32,619 bases of DNA from Oscillospiraceae bacterium (GTDB taxonomy: Bacteria > Bacillota > Clostridia > Oscillospirales > Oscillospiraceae): positions 1 to 32,619 of the forward strand of contig JAGBSG010000089.1 of NCBI GenBank assembly GCA_017632035.1. Reading direction: 5' to 3'. The position numbers and the translations under genes were made by a program. Position 1 is the stretch's first letter. Each line of letters begins with the position of its first letter. Below are positions 25,383-31,430 of this stretch, piece after piece. A model generated the notes under the pieces. That model was not told the DNA's origin, made no database searches, and saw nothing but the letters and a program-made list of their open reading frames with translations.

Positions 25383-26519
25383 TTAGCCTTCGTTTTGGAG
25401 CTGGAGAAGCTTGGCCTTCAGGTCGCTTTCCATCTTGGCCATTTCCGTTTCCGCGGCAAGGCGCTTGGCGCGTCCATCTGCCTGGATCTTCATTACATCA
25501 TCCAAGGTGTGGATCAGCTCGGCGTTGGTGGCCTTCAGGGTCTCGATATCTACGATGCCCCGCTCAGCCTCTCTGGCGGTTTCCGCAGAGGCAATGCGCA
25601 GCTTTTCTGCATTCTGCTTCAGCAGCGCGTTGGTAACATCCGTTACCTGACGCTGGGCCTGAGCAGCCTCGGCAGAGTGGGCAATGCCCAGTGCCAGCAC
25701 CATCTGGTTCTTCCACAGGGGAATGGTGTTTACCAAGGTGGTCTGGATCTTTTCCACCATAGCGGTATCGTTGTGCTGGATCATGCGGATCTGCGGGGCA
25801 GTCTGGATCGATATGGTCCGGGTCAGCTCCAGGTCGTGGATCTTCTTTTCGAAGCGGTCACACTTATCGGAAAGATCCCGGGCGGCCTGTGCATCCTCTG
25901 CCAGACCGGAGACCTTTGCGGCGGCTTCCAGCTCCTTTAGCTTGCCGCTGCGTACCTGCTGCAGCTTCTGTTTGCCTGCCAGAATGTACATGGACAGCTC
26001 CTTGAAATAAGCCAGGTTCTGGTCGTACATTTTATCCAGCAGGGCAGAGTCTTTCAGCAGGCGGACTTGATGCTGCTGCAGGGCGTCGCTGATCTTCTCC
26101 ACATTCACCTCTGCTTTGGCATACCGGTTTTTGAGAGTTTCCAGTTTGGCTGCCTGCTTGCGGAAAAATCCAAACAGCCCCTTCTTCTCGTCTGCGTCAA
26201 AATCCTTCAGCTCGACCACAACACCGGCGATCAGATCGCCTACCTCACCCAGATCCTGGGTGCGGACATTTTCCAGAGCAGCGTCTGAAAAATCGGCCAT
26301 CTTCTTCTGTGTGGCCGCGCCGTATTGCAGGATCTGATTGGTATTCTCCACATCAATCTTGGCGGCAAACTGGGCGACCATCTGCTGCTCTTGGGGCGTC
26401 AGAGCGGGCTCTGCCGGCTTGACCTGCTGGGTGTCAGCCGTACTGCTGCCCAGCTCGGGTTCCAGGGTGAGGTTGGGGACAGCGGCGGGGTCTGTAATGG
26501 GATCGTATTCAGTGCTCAT
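25383..26519 (-). CDS. telA: Toxic anion resistance (TelA) family protein
   Basis: A 378-residue soluble, mostly helical protein of the TelA family (PF05816). Long charged helices dominate, including KKGLFGFFRKQAAKLETLKNRYAKAE near 112-138, a typical TelA stretch, and QLTRTISIQTAPQIRMIQHND-type sequence near 233-253. The family is named for a tellurite resistance phenotype but its biochemical role is unclear; members are often linked to envelope-stress genes. The N-terminal 45 residues are low-complexity and acidic. It overlaps the upstream xpaC-like gene by four bases, the common xpaC-telA pair. Confidence 0.92.
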   Translation of the reverse strand: MSTEYDPITDPAAVPNLTLEPELGSSTADTQQVKPAEPALTPQEQQMVAQFAAKIDVENTNQILQYGAATQKKMADFSDAALENVRTQDLGEVGDLIAGVVVELKDFDADEKKGLFGFFRKQAAKLETLKNRYAKAEVNVEKISDALQQHQVRLLKDSALLDKMYDQNLAYFKELSMYILAGKQKLQQVRSGKLKELEAAAKVSGLAEDAQAARDLSDKCDRFEKKIHDLELTRTISIQTAPQIRMIQHNDTAMVEKIQTTLVNTIPLWKNQMVLALGIAHSAEAAQAQRQVTDVTNALLKQNAEKLRIASAETAREAERGIVDIETLKATNAELIHTLDDVMKIQADGRAKRLAAETEMAKMESDLKAKLLQLQNEG

Positions 26520-27676
26520 AATTGATCTCCTGTTCCTGCAGTTTTATTGTCTGTAAAATCATCCCCTGTCAGGCCTTCCTGGGCCAGCAGGGTATTGAGA
26601 ACGGAAATGTCGCTGGAAACATCCATGGCAGTGTCCATAAACAGGTCATCCAAAAGCTTTTGGTAGGCCAGATTCAGGGTGTCCAGCGTGGCTTCGATCT
26701 CCCGCTTGGAGGCCTGGATATTTTCTCCGTGTACCGGCTGTGCATCCATCTCCGCATAGGCGCTCAGCAGCTTCACAGTCATAGGCAGATAATAATCCAT
26801 CAGCTTTTTCAGATCGGGCACGATCTCAGGATGGGCCGCTGCGCGCTGGAAAATCTGCTGAACGATCAGTTCAATGTCAGAGATATTCCGGGAAATATCT
26901 TCGCCTGGAATATCGTCGTTGCACTTGCGGATCTGTGCAAGAAAGGCATTTCCTTTGTCCAGGACCTCTTGTACCTGGGCATTCTGGTGGGAGGACGCAG
27001 CTTGCTCTGGGGCAGGGGCTTGACGCCGTTGCTCCTCCTGCTGAACCCTGCATTGCTCGTAGTACCGGTAAGTTTCGTGGCTGGTGATGAGGGTATCGCC
27101 CTCGTGGTCCAGGTGTCCTTCCCGGAAAAGCCCCTCCCGGATCATTTGCTGCAGATCCTTACGGACAAAGCTTTGGGGCTTGCCAATCCCGCTGGCCAGC
27201 ATTGCCACGGGGCAGTGCGTGTCCCCGCCCATCAGACCACGGTAGGTATGGAAGCGCTTGAACCGTTTCAGGCTGCTGATGCCCTGGTAAGTCAGCCGGA
27301 AGCCCGCGGCGATCAGAAGCAGCTCAAAAATGATAAGACCGGCAGTTGCAGTGCCAATATCGAGCATTGTGCCAAGAAACCCTAAAGCGCCGAAAAGCCC
27401 GATGGGAATGCCACAGACGGCTTTGAGCACCCCTGCCGCCGTTTTGGCAACAGTGCTTCCGTAAAGTCTTTTGGTATCCGGATGGGAAGAGCGGTCTGCG
27501 GCAGAAGCGGTCTGTACAGCACTGTGGATCGCTATGCTGCCTATATCTGCCACCCGACCGATGACCTGGCATATGGTATGATTCAATCTGCGAAAATCGT
27601 GGGAATTGACAGCCCGGTCCACAACATGCTCTATGTCCCGGCCAAGATCGTCCCAATTTCTGTTGTGAGGTGGCAT
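26516..27676 (-). CDS. XpaC-family membrane protein
   Basis: A 386-residue protein of the XpaC family (PF10112), named for a 5-bromo-4-chloroindolyl phosphate hydrolysis phenotype in Bacillus. Two membrane segments lie at about 79-103 and 108-130, flanked by a 75-residue cytoplasmic N-terminus. Next comes a winged-helix-like stretch (CPVAMLASGIGKPQSFVRKDLQQM...), a glutamine/alanine-rich linker near 215-235 and a C-terminal helical domain with IELIVQQIFQ and PDLKKLMDYYLPMTVKLLSAY, the XpaC core. It is translated before and coupled to the telA-like gene. The start codon is 11 bases from GGAAGGGAG, slightly long. Confidence 0.85.
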   Translation of the reverse strand: MPPHNRNWDDLGRDIEHVVDRAVNSHDFRRLNHTICQVIGRVADIGSIAIHSAVQTASAADRSSHPDTKRLYGSTVAKTAAGVLKAVCGIPIGLFGALGFLGTMLDIGTATAGLIIFELLLIAAGFRLTYQGISSLKRFKRFHTYRGLMGGDTHCPVAMLASGIGKPQSFVRKDLQQMIREGLFREGHLDHEGDTLITSHETYRYYEQCRVQQEEQRRQAPAPEQAASSHQNAQVQEVLDKGNAFLAQIRKCNDDIPGEDISRNISDIELIVQQIFQRAAAHPEIVPDLKKLMDYYLPMTVKLLSAYAEMDAQPVHGENIQASKREIEATLDTLNLAYQKLLDDLFMDTAMDVSSDISVLNTLLAQEGLTGDDFTDNKTAGTGDQL

Positions 27677-27708
27677 GTCTGCGACAACTCCCTTCCACTG
27701 ATCATTTA

Positions 27709-27737
27709 ATTATAGCGCATATGCTCTGAAAAAACAA
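27709..27737 (-). promoter_or_regulatory. Promoter of the xpaC-telA pair
   Basis: On the minus strand TTGTTT (27732-27737), a 17-base spacer and a perfect TATAAT (27709-27714), 33 bases upstream of the xpaC-like start. Confidence 0.65.
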
Positions 27738-27819
27738 GCATTCTGCCGGAATTAGAAAAGACAAAGGCTGGCTGGGTTGATCCACATTCTAAAAACATGA
27801 GCAAATCATTCCAATTTGC

Positions 27820-27848
27820 TTGCTATAGCCATAAGATTGTAGTACAAT
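27820..27848 (+). promoter_or_regulatory. Promoter of the acyltransferase gene
   Basis: TTGCTA (27820-27825), a 17-base spacer and TACAAT (27843-27848), 28 bases before the acyltransferase start. It is divergent from the xpaC-telA promoter. Confidence 0.65.
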
Positions 27849-27876
27849 AAGTAAAAAATCACAAAGGTGACTTGCT

Positions 27877-29163
27877 ATGAAGATCAAAACAAAGGCTATG
27901 GCTTATGAGAAGGTCATGGCACTGCCCAGACCTGCCCATAGAAAGCCGATCAAACCCAATTATCTGTTGCAGACCCTGATCCATGTGCTCAGCCTGCCCA
28001 CCTTCTGGAAGACCGGCTTTTCCTATGAGAAGCACGGCATGGACAAGCTGGATCCCAAGGAGCCGGTGCTGATCCTGATGAACCACTCCAGCTTCACGGA
28101 TATGAAGCTAGCTTCCGGCATCTTTTATCCCAAAAAGTACAGCATCGTTACCACCACCGATGCCTTCATCGGCATGGAGTGGCTTTTGCGGCTGGTGGGC
28201 TGCATCCCCACCCAGAAGTTTGTCAACGATGTGACCCTGATCCGGGATATGGAGTACATGCTGAAGGAAAAGAAGACCAGCGTGCTCATGTACCCCGAGG
28301 CCAGCTATTCCTTTGACGGCAAGGCCACGGCTCTGCCCCGGAAAATGGGTGTACTGCTGAAAAAGCTGGGCGTGCCGGTGGTGACGGTGATCACCCAGGG
28401 CGCGTTTGCCCGGGACCCGCTGTATAACGGCCTGCAGCTGCGCAAGGTGAAGGTCCGGGCTGATGTGACCTGCCTGTTTACCAAGGAGGATCTGAAGACC
28501 AAGTCCGTGGCGGAGTTGGACGAAGCCCTGGATGCCATGTTCGGCTTCGATAACTTCAAATGGCAGCAGGACAGCGGTATGGTCATTGACGCGCCCTTCC
28601 GGGCAGACGGACTCAACCGCATTCTGTTCCGCTGCCCCCACTGTGATACCGAGGGGCAGACCGAGGGAAAGGGCATCCACTGGACCTGCCACGCCTGCGG
28701 CAAGCAGTACGAGCTGACGGAGCTGGGCTACCTCAAGGCCACCGACGGCGATACGAAATTCGACCACATTCCCGATTGGTACGACTGGCAGCGAGATCAG
28801 GTCCGCAAGGAGCTGGAGGAAGGTACTTACCGGCTGGAGCGGGAGGTGGAGATCGGCATGATGGTGGACTTCAAGGCCATCTACATGGTAGGCTCCGGCA
28901 AGCTGATCCACGACAGTGAGGGCTTCCGGCTCACGGGCTGTGACGGAAAGCTGGAGTATGCCCAAGGGCCGCTGGCCAACTACGGCCTGTATGCTGACTA
29001 TCTGTGGTATGAGATCGGTGATGTGATCTGCATCGGCAACAAGGACGCTTTGTATTACTGCTTCCCCAAGGGCGGCGACTGCGTTGCCAAGACCCGTATG
29101 GCAACGGAGGAGCTGTACAAGATGAAAAAACGCCGCAGAGCACCTGTGGCGGTAGAAATATAA
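27877..29163 (+). CDS. PlsC-type acyltransferase with C-terminal zinc ribbon
   Basis: A 428-residue protein whose N-terminal 220 residues are a lysophospholipid-type acyltransferase domain: catalytic NHSSFTD at 69-75 (the NHxxxxD motif), and YPEASYSFDG near 144-153 in place of the usual EGTRS substrate motif. It is followed by a four-cysteine zinc ribbon (CPHC...CHAC, about 253-275), a DWYDWQRDQVRKELE helix and a beta-rich tail of unknown function. Canonical PlsC is about 250 residues, so the C-terminal 200 residues are an addition. It probably acylates a lipid at the membrane; the acceptor is not certain to be lysophosphatidic acid. AAAGGTG precedes the ATG. Confidence 0.82.
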   Translation: MKIKTKAMAYEKVMALPRPAHRKPIKPNYLLQTLIHVLSLPTFWKTGFSYEKHGMDKLDPKEPVLILMNHSSFTDMKLASGIFYPKKYSIVTTTDAFIGMEWLLRLVGCIPTQKFVNDVTLIRDMEYMLKEKKTSVLMYPEASYSFDGKATALPRKMGVLLKKLGVPVVTVITQGAFARDPLYNGLQLRKVKVRADVTCLFTKEDLKTKSVAELDEALDAMFGFDNFKWQQDSGMVIDAPFRADGLNRILFRCPHCDTEGQTEGKGIHWTCHACGKQYELTELGYLKATDGDTKFDHIPDWYDWQRDQVRKELEEGTYRLEREVEIGMMVDFKAIYMVGSGKLIHDSEGFRLTGCDGKLEYAQGPLANYGLYADYLWYEIGDVICIGNKDALYYCFPKGGDCVAKTRMATEELYKMKKRRRAPVAVEI

Positions 29164-29184
29164 AGATAATCAGGAGGAATCACT

Positions 29185-29715
29185 ATGAATTGTGAAAAAT
29201 GTGGAAATCCTATTGCTGACAATGCTCCTTTCTGCGAGCACTGCGGCAAGTCCCCTTCGCAGGCCGCCCCAGAAGTCGTTTCTAGCCAAAAGCCGGAGAA
29301 TGTGATCACCGGCTGCGTAGGCGCACTGATCGGTGCGGCGATCGGCGGCGGTTCGATCATTTTGCTTGCACAGCTGGGATACATAGCGGCAATTTCCGGT
29401 CTGATCCTGGCGATCTGTACCTTGAAGGGCTATGAGCTGCTGGGTGGAAGGCTGAGTACAAAGGGTATCATTATCAGTGTAGTGCTCATGCTGGCCACAC
29501 CTTATATTGCTGACCGGATTAACTGGGCAATTGTGGTCATGGATGCGTTCTCTGATTTCGGCATAACATTCGGGGAGGCGTTTGCAATTATTCCCGAGCT
29601 GGTGGAAGAAGAGGCCATTGAAAAGGCTGATTATATCAAGGACCTGGTTATGATTTACGCCTTTGTTGCATTGGGAGCATTTAGCACAGTGCGTGGACTG
29701 TTTAAGAAAAAGTAA
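29185..29715 (+). CDS. Zinc-ribbon membrane protein
   Basis: A 176-residue protein. It starts with a zinc-ribbon of the CxxC-x10-CxxC type (MNCEKCGNPI...FCEHCGK, cysteines 3, 6, 17 and 20), then hydrophobic segments at roughly 38-58, 60-80 and 90-108, and another near 155-170. The function is unknown; such proteins are frequent in Clostridia. AGGAGG seven bases before the ATG supports the start. It follows the acyltransferase gene, itself with a zinc ribbon, by only 21 bases and is likely co-transcribed. Confidence 0.75.
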   Translation: MNCEKCGNPIADNAPFCEHCGKSPSQAAPEVVSSQKPENVITGCVGALIGAAIGGGSIILLAQLGYIAAISGLILAICTLKGYELLGGRLSTKGIIISVVLMLATPYIADRINWAIVVMDAFSDFGITFGEAFAIIPELVEEEAIEKADYIKDLVMIYAFVALGAFSTVRGLFKKK

Positions 29716-29727
29716 TTGCATACCGGA

Positions 29728-29755
29728 AGGGCTGCCCCATTTACGGGGCAGCCCT
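29728..29755 (+). terminator. Hairpin after the zinc-ribbon gene
   Basis: AGGGCTGCCCC and GGGGCAGCCCT form a perfect 11-bp stem with a six-base loop, 12 bases after the stop codon. There is no T-run after it, so it may be only partly effective as a terminator. Confidence 0.65.
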
Positions 29756-29770
29756 CAGACTGTCAAAGAA

Positions 29771-29978
29771 CCTGTCATTCCCACGCCAGTGCGCACACTG
29801 GCGTGGGAATCCGTTTTCCAAAAAGTTCTCTTTTCACTGGGAATATACCTAAAACCGCAAAGTTTTAAAGAATACGGATTGCCACGTCGCCGCCCTTTAA
29901 GGGCGACTCCTCGCAATGACATTCTCTATCGGTACTTTTTTGAGATTCTTCGGGCTTTTGTAAGCTCTCAGAATGACA
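29771..29978. repeat. Composite dispersed repeat with three hairpins
   Basis: It starts with a perfect 15-bp hairpin, ATTCCCACGCCAGTG against CACTGGCGTGGGAAT (29777-29791, 29796-29810). A second unit near 29878-29921 contains GTCGCCGCCC-TTTAAGGGCGAC and ends GCAATGACA. The right edge is CTCAGAATGACA (29967-29978), the same closing motif as the repeat at 10130-10141. It looks like two or three dispersed palindromic repeats inserted side by side. No gene is visible between 29716 and 30004. Confidence 0.65.
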
Positions 29979-30004
29979 TGGTTGCATTTTGCAACATGCC
30001 CTTC

Positions 30005-30460
30005 TTATTTGTGTTTCAGCTTTCCCAGCAGCTCCAGCAGGACGCGGCAGTGTTCCCGCTCCTGCTCTGCCAGCCGCTGGAATACCGGTCCGTATTCCCG
30101 GTTGGAGGCGCGCTGTTCATACTCTGCCAGGCAGTGCATTTCCCGGCCGTAGCACCGGCGCAGGGTGGCCTCCACAGGCTCCTGTGGCAGTGGCGGTGTT
30201 CTGGTCACGGTGCGTTCTCCCGTCAATAGGGTATAGATGCCCTTGAGACAGGCGGCGTGGGACTGTTCCTCGTCGAACATCCGGCGCAGGGCTGCGGCAT
30301 CCCTGCCCTGAAAGTGCCGGGATAGCTGCAGATAGGTGGCGGCATCCGCCCATTCCCCGGCGATCAGGGCCGGCAGGCCCGCAGAGCAGTCCTCGGGCAG
30401 GGCACTGCCCCGGACACGCTGCCATACCTGGGCGACCTTTTCGGCGTTATAAGCTTCCAT
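30005..30460 (-). CDS. Ferritin-like di-iron protein (rubrerythrin-related)
   Basis: A 151-residue, all-helical protein with the ligand pattern of a ferritin-like four-helix bundle: Glu36 in GEWADAATY, E65xxH68 in DEEQSH, a glutamate in LAEYEQRA (about 113) and E134xxH137 in EQEREH. This E/ExxH/E/ExxH set binds two iron atoms in rubrerythrins and relatives, which detoxify peroxide or oxygen. No rubredoxin-type Cys4 domain is present, so it is not a full rubrerythrin. AAAGGAG seven bases before the ATG at 30460 selects this start over an in-frame one seven codons upstream. It is divergent from lexA. Confidence 0.8.
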   Translation of the reverse strand: MEAYNAEKVAQVWQRVRGSALPEDCSAGLPALIAGEWADAATYLQLSRHFQGRDAAALRRMFDEEQSHAACLKGIYTLLTGERTVTRTPPLPQEPVEATLRRCYGREMHCLAEYEQRASNREYGPVFQRLAEQEREHCRVLLELLGKLKHK

Positions 30461-30486
30461 AGTGAATCTCCTTTCCTTCATTTCCT

Positions 30487-30526
30487 CTGTATACAGTATA
30501 GTCTGGCCGAGATAGAAATTATCTCG
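30487..30526 (-). promoter_or_regulatory. Candidate promoter and operator of the ferritin-like gene
   Basis: On the minus strand a TATACT (30495-30500) lies 34 bases upstream of the start codon, with no standard -35 hexamer. Where the -35 box should be, there is a palindrome CGAGATAGAAATTATCTCG (30508-30526) with 7-bp arms, and CTGTATACAG (30487-30496) overlaps the -10 box. The placement suggests repressor binding. The larger palindrome contains GATAATTTCTATC on the minus strand, distantly like Fur-family boxes, but it is not a match. Confidence 0.45.
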
Positions 30527-30576
30527 TTTTTTGTCGCAGAAGCAAAGAAAAATCCCTTTTCTTTTTCATACATTTG

Positions 30577-30585
30577 TGCTATAAT
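30577..30585 (+). promoter_or_regulatory. Extended -10 promoter of lexA
   Basis: TGCTATAAT: a perfect TATAAT with an upstream TG, 45 bases before the lexA start. No clear -35 hexamer was found, consistent with an extended -10 promoter. Confidence 0.6.
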
Positions 30586-30592
30586 AGAGCAA

Positions 30593-30606
30593 ACCGGTGT
30601 GCCGGT
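30593..30606. promoter_or_regulatory. Candidate lexA operator
   Basis: ACCGGTGTGCCGGT has perfect 5-bp arms (ACCGG/CCGGT) around TGTG and lies at the expected transcription start, eight bases after the -10 box. It is not the classical Gram-positive SOS box (CGAACnnnnGTTCG), which was not seen in this spacer. Binding by LexA is inferred from position only. Confidence 0.4.
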
Positions 30607-30630
30607 CAAGCTCTGTTGGGAGGTGCGATT

Positions 30631-31209
30631 ATGCCGCGAAAGAGCAACAAGGCAGAACAGATAATTGATTATGTAAACCGATTTATACAGGAAAACGGGT
30701 ATTCTCCCTCCGTGCGGGAGATCGGCATGGCGGTGGGCCTGCGGTCCACAGCTTCTGTCAGCTACCATTTGCAGCAGCTGCAGGAAAAGGGCCTTTTGCA
30801 CAGCCCCGGCGCCAAGGGCAGGAAGCGGGCCATCGTGACCGCCGTGCGTCCCGGGCAGATCCCTGTGGTGGGCGTGGTGACTGCCGGTGTGCCCATTCTG
30901 GCGGTGGAGAATCAGGAGGGATCTATGGCTTGGGAGGGTGATCCCAGCTGCTTTGCCTTGCGAGTCCGTGGCGATAGTATGATCGGCGCAGGGATTCTGG
31001 ACGGAGACAGGGTCGTGGTGCGCCCCCAGCAAACCGCCGATGACGGCCAGATCGTGGTAGCCCGGCTGGGCGATGAAGCTACGGTCAAGCGCCTGCGCCG
31101 CAGAGACGGTCAGGTGTGGCTGCTGCCGGAGAATCCTGCCTACGAGCCCATCGATGGCAGCGAAGCGGAGCTGGTCGGCGTGGTAAAGGCCATCTATCGG
31201 GAATACTGA
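30631..31209 (+). CDS. lexA: LexA repressor, SOS regulator
   Basis: A 192-residue LexA. The N-terminal winged helix includes SPSVREIGMAVGLRSTASVS at 25-44. The self-cleavage site is Ala85-Gly86 (VVTAGVP), and the catalytic pair is Ser116 (RGDSM) and Lys153 (EATVKRL). RecA-stimulated cleavage would lift repression of DNA-repair genes. The recognition helix reads TASVSYHLQQL, whereas B. subtilis-type LexA has a TVHGHL pattern, so the operator may differ from the classical box. GGGAGGTG places the start at 30631; the frame is open upstream but crosses the promoter and operator. Confidence 0.93.
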   Translation: MPRKSNKAEQIIDYVNRFIQENGYSPSVREIGMAVGLRSTASVSYHLQQLQEKGLLHSPGAKGRKRAIVTAVRPGQIPVVGVVTAGVPILAVENQEGSMAWEGDPSCFALRVRGDSMIGAGILDGDRVVVRPQQTADDGQIVVARLGDEATVKRLRRRDGQVWLLPENPAYEPIDGSEAELVGVVKAIYREY

Positions 31210-31216
31210 ATTACAG

Positions 31217-31256
31217 GGTCAGACCTTTCAAAATGTGAGGTCTGGCCTTTTATTTT
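31217..31256 (+). terminator. Intrinsic terminator of lexA
   Basis: GGTCAGACCT (31217-31226) pairs with AGGTCTGGCC (31238-31247), one G-T pair, around an 11-base loop and is followed by TTTTATTTT. It begins eight bases past the stop codon. Confidence 0.85.
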
Positions 31257-31292
31257 CCGTTTATTTTGGGCAATATCCCAAAAATGGAGAAA

Positions 31293-31311
31293 TGTGCAAA
31301 ATTTTTGCACA
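31293..31311. promoter_or_regulatory. Palindromic operator candidate upstream of ppdK
   Basis: TGTGCAAAATTTTTGCACA is a perfect 9-1-9 palindrome whose right edge is six bases before the -35 box. A second shorter palindrome with the same outer bases, TGTGCGCACA (31348-31357), sits at the transcription start. Two sites that bracket the promoter suggest a dimeric regulator of ppdK. The regulator is unknown. Confidence 0.6.
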
Positions 31312-31317
31312 GAATGT

Positions 31318-31346
31318 TTGATTTTTATTCCATATTATGCTATACT
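31318..31346 (+). promoter_or_regulatory. Sigma-A type promoter of ppdK
   Basis: TTGATT (31318-31323), a 17-base spacer and TATACT (31341-31346), about 84 bases before the start codon. The predicted leader of about 75 bases contains the near-direct repeat ATGCGC(GC)AAAGAA twice (31384-31411). Confidence 0.75.
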
Positions 31347-31430
31347 ATGTGCGCACAAAAATAAGTATGTCAAAATTTGAAAAATGCGCGCAAAGAAATG
31401 CGCAAAGAAACGAAAGGGGTAGTAACAACT

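Noticed and set aside
30508-30526. A true Fur or PerR box
   Set aside because: Only the GATAAT/TATC part resembles the consensus; too few matches to name the regulator.
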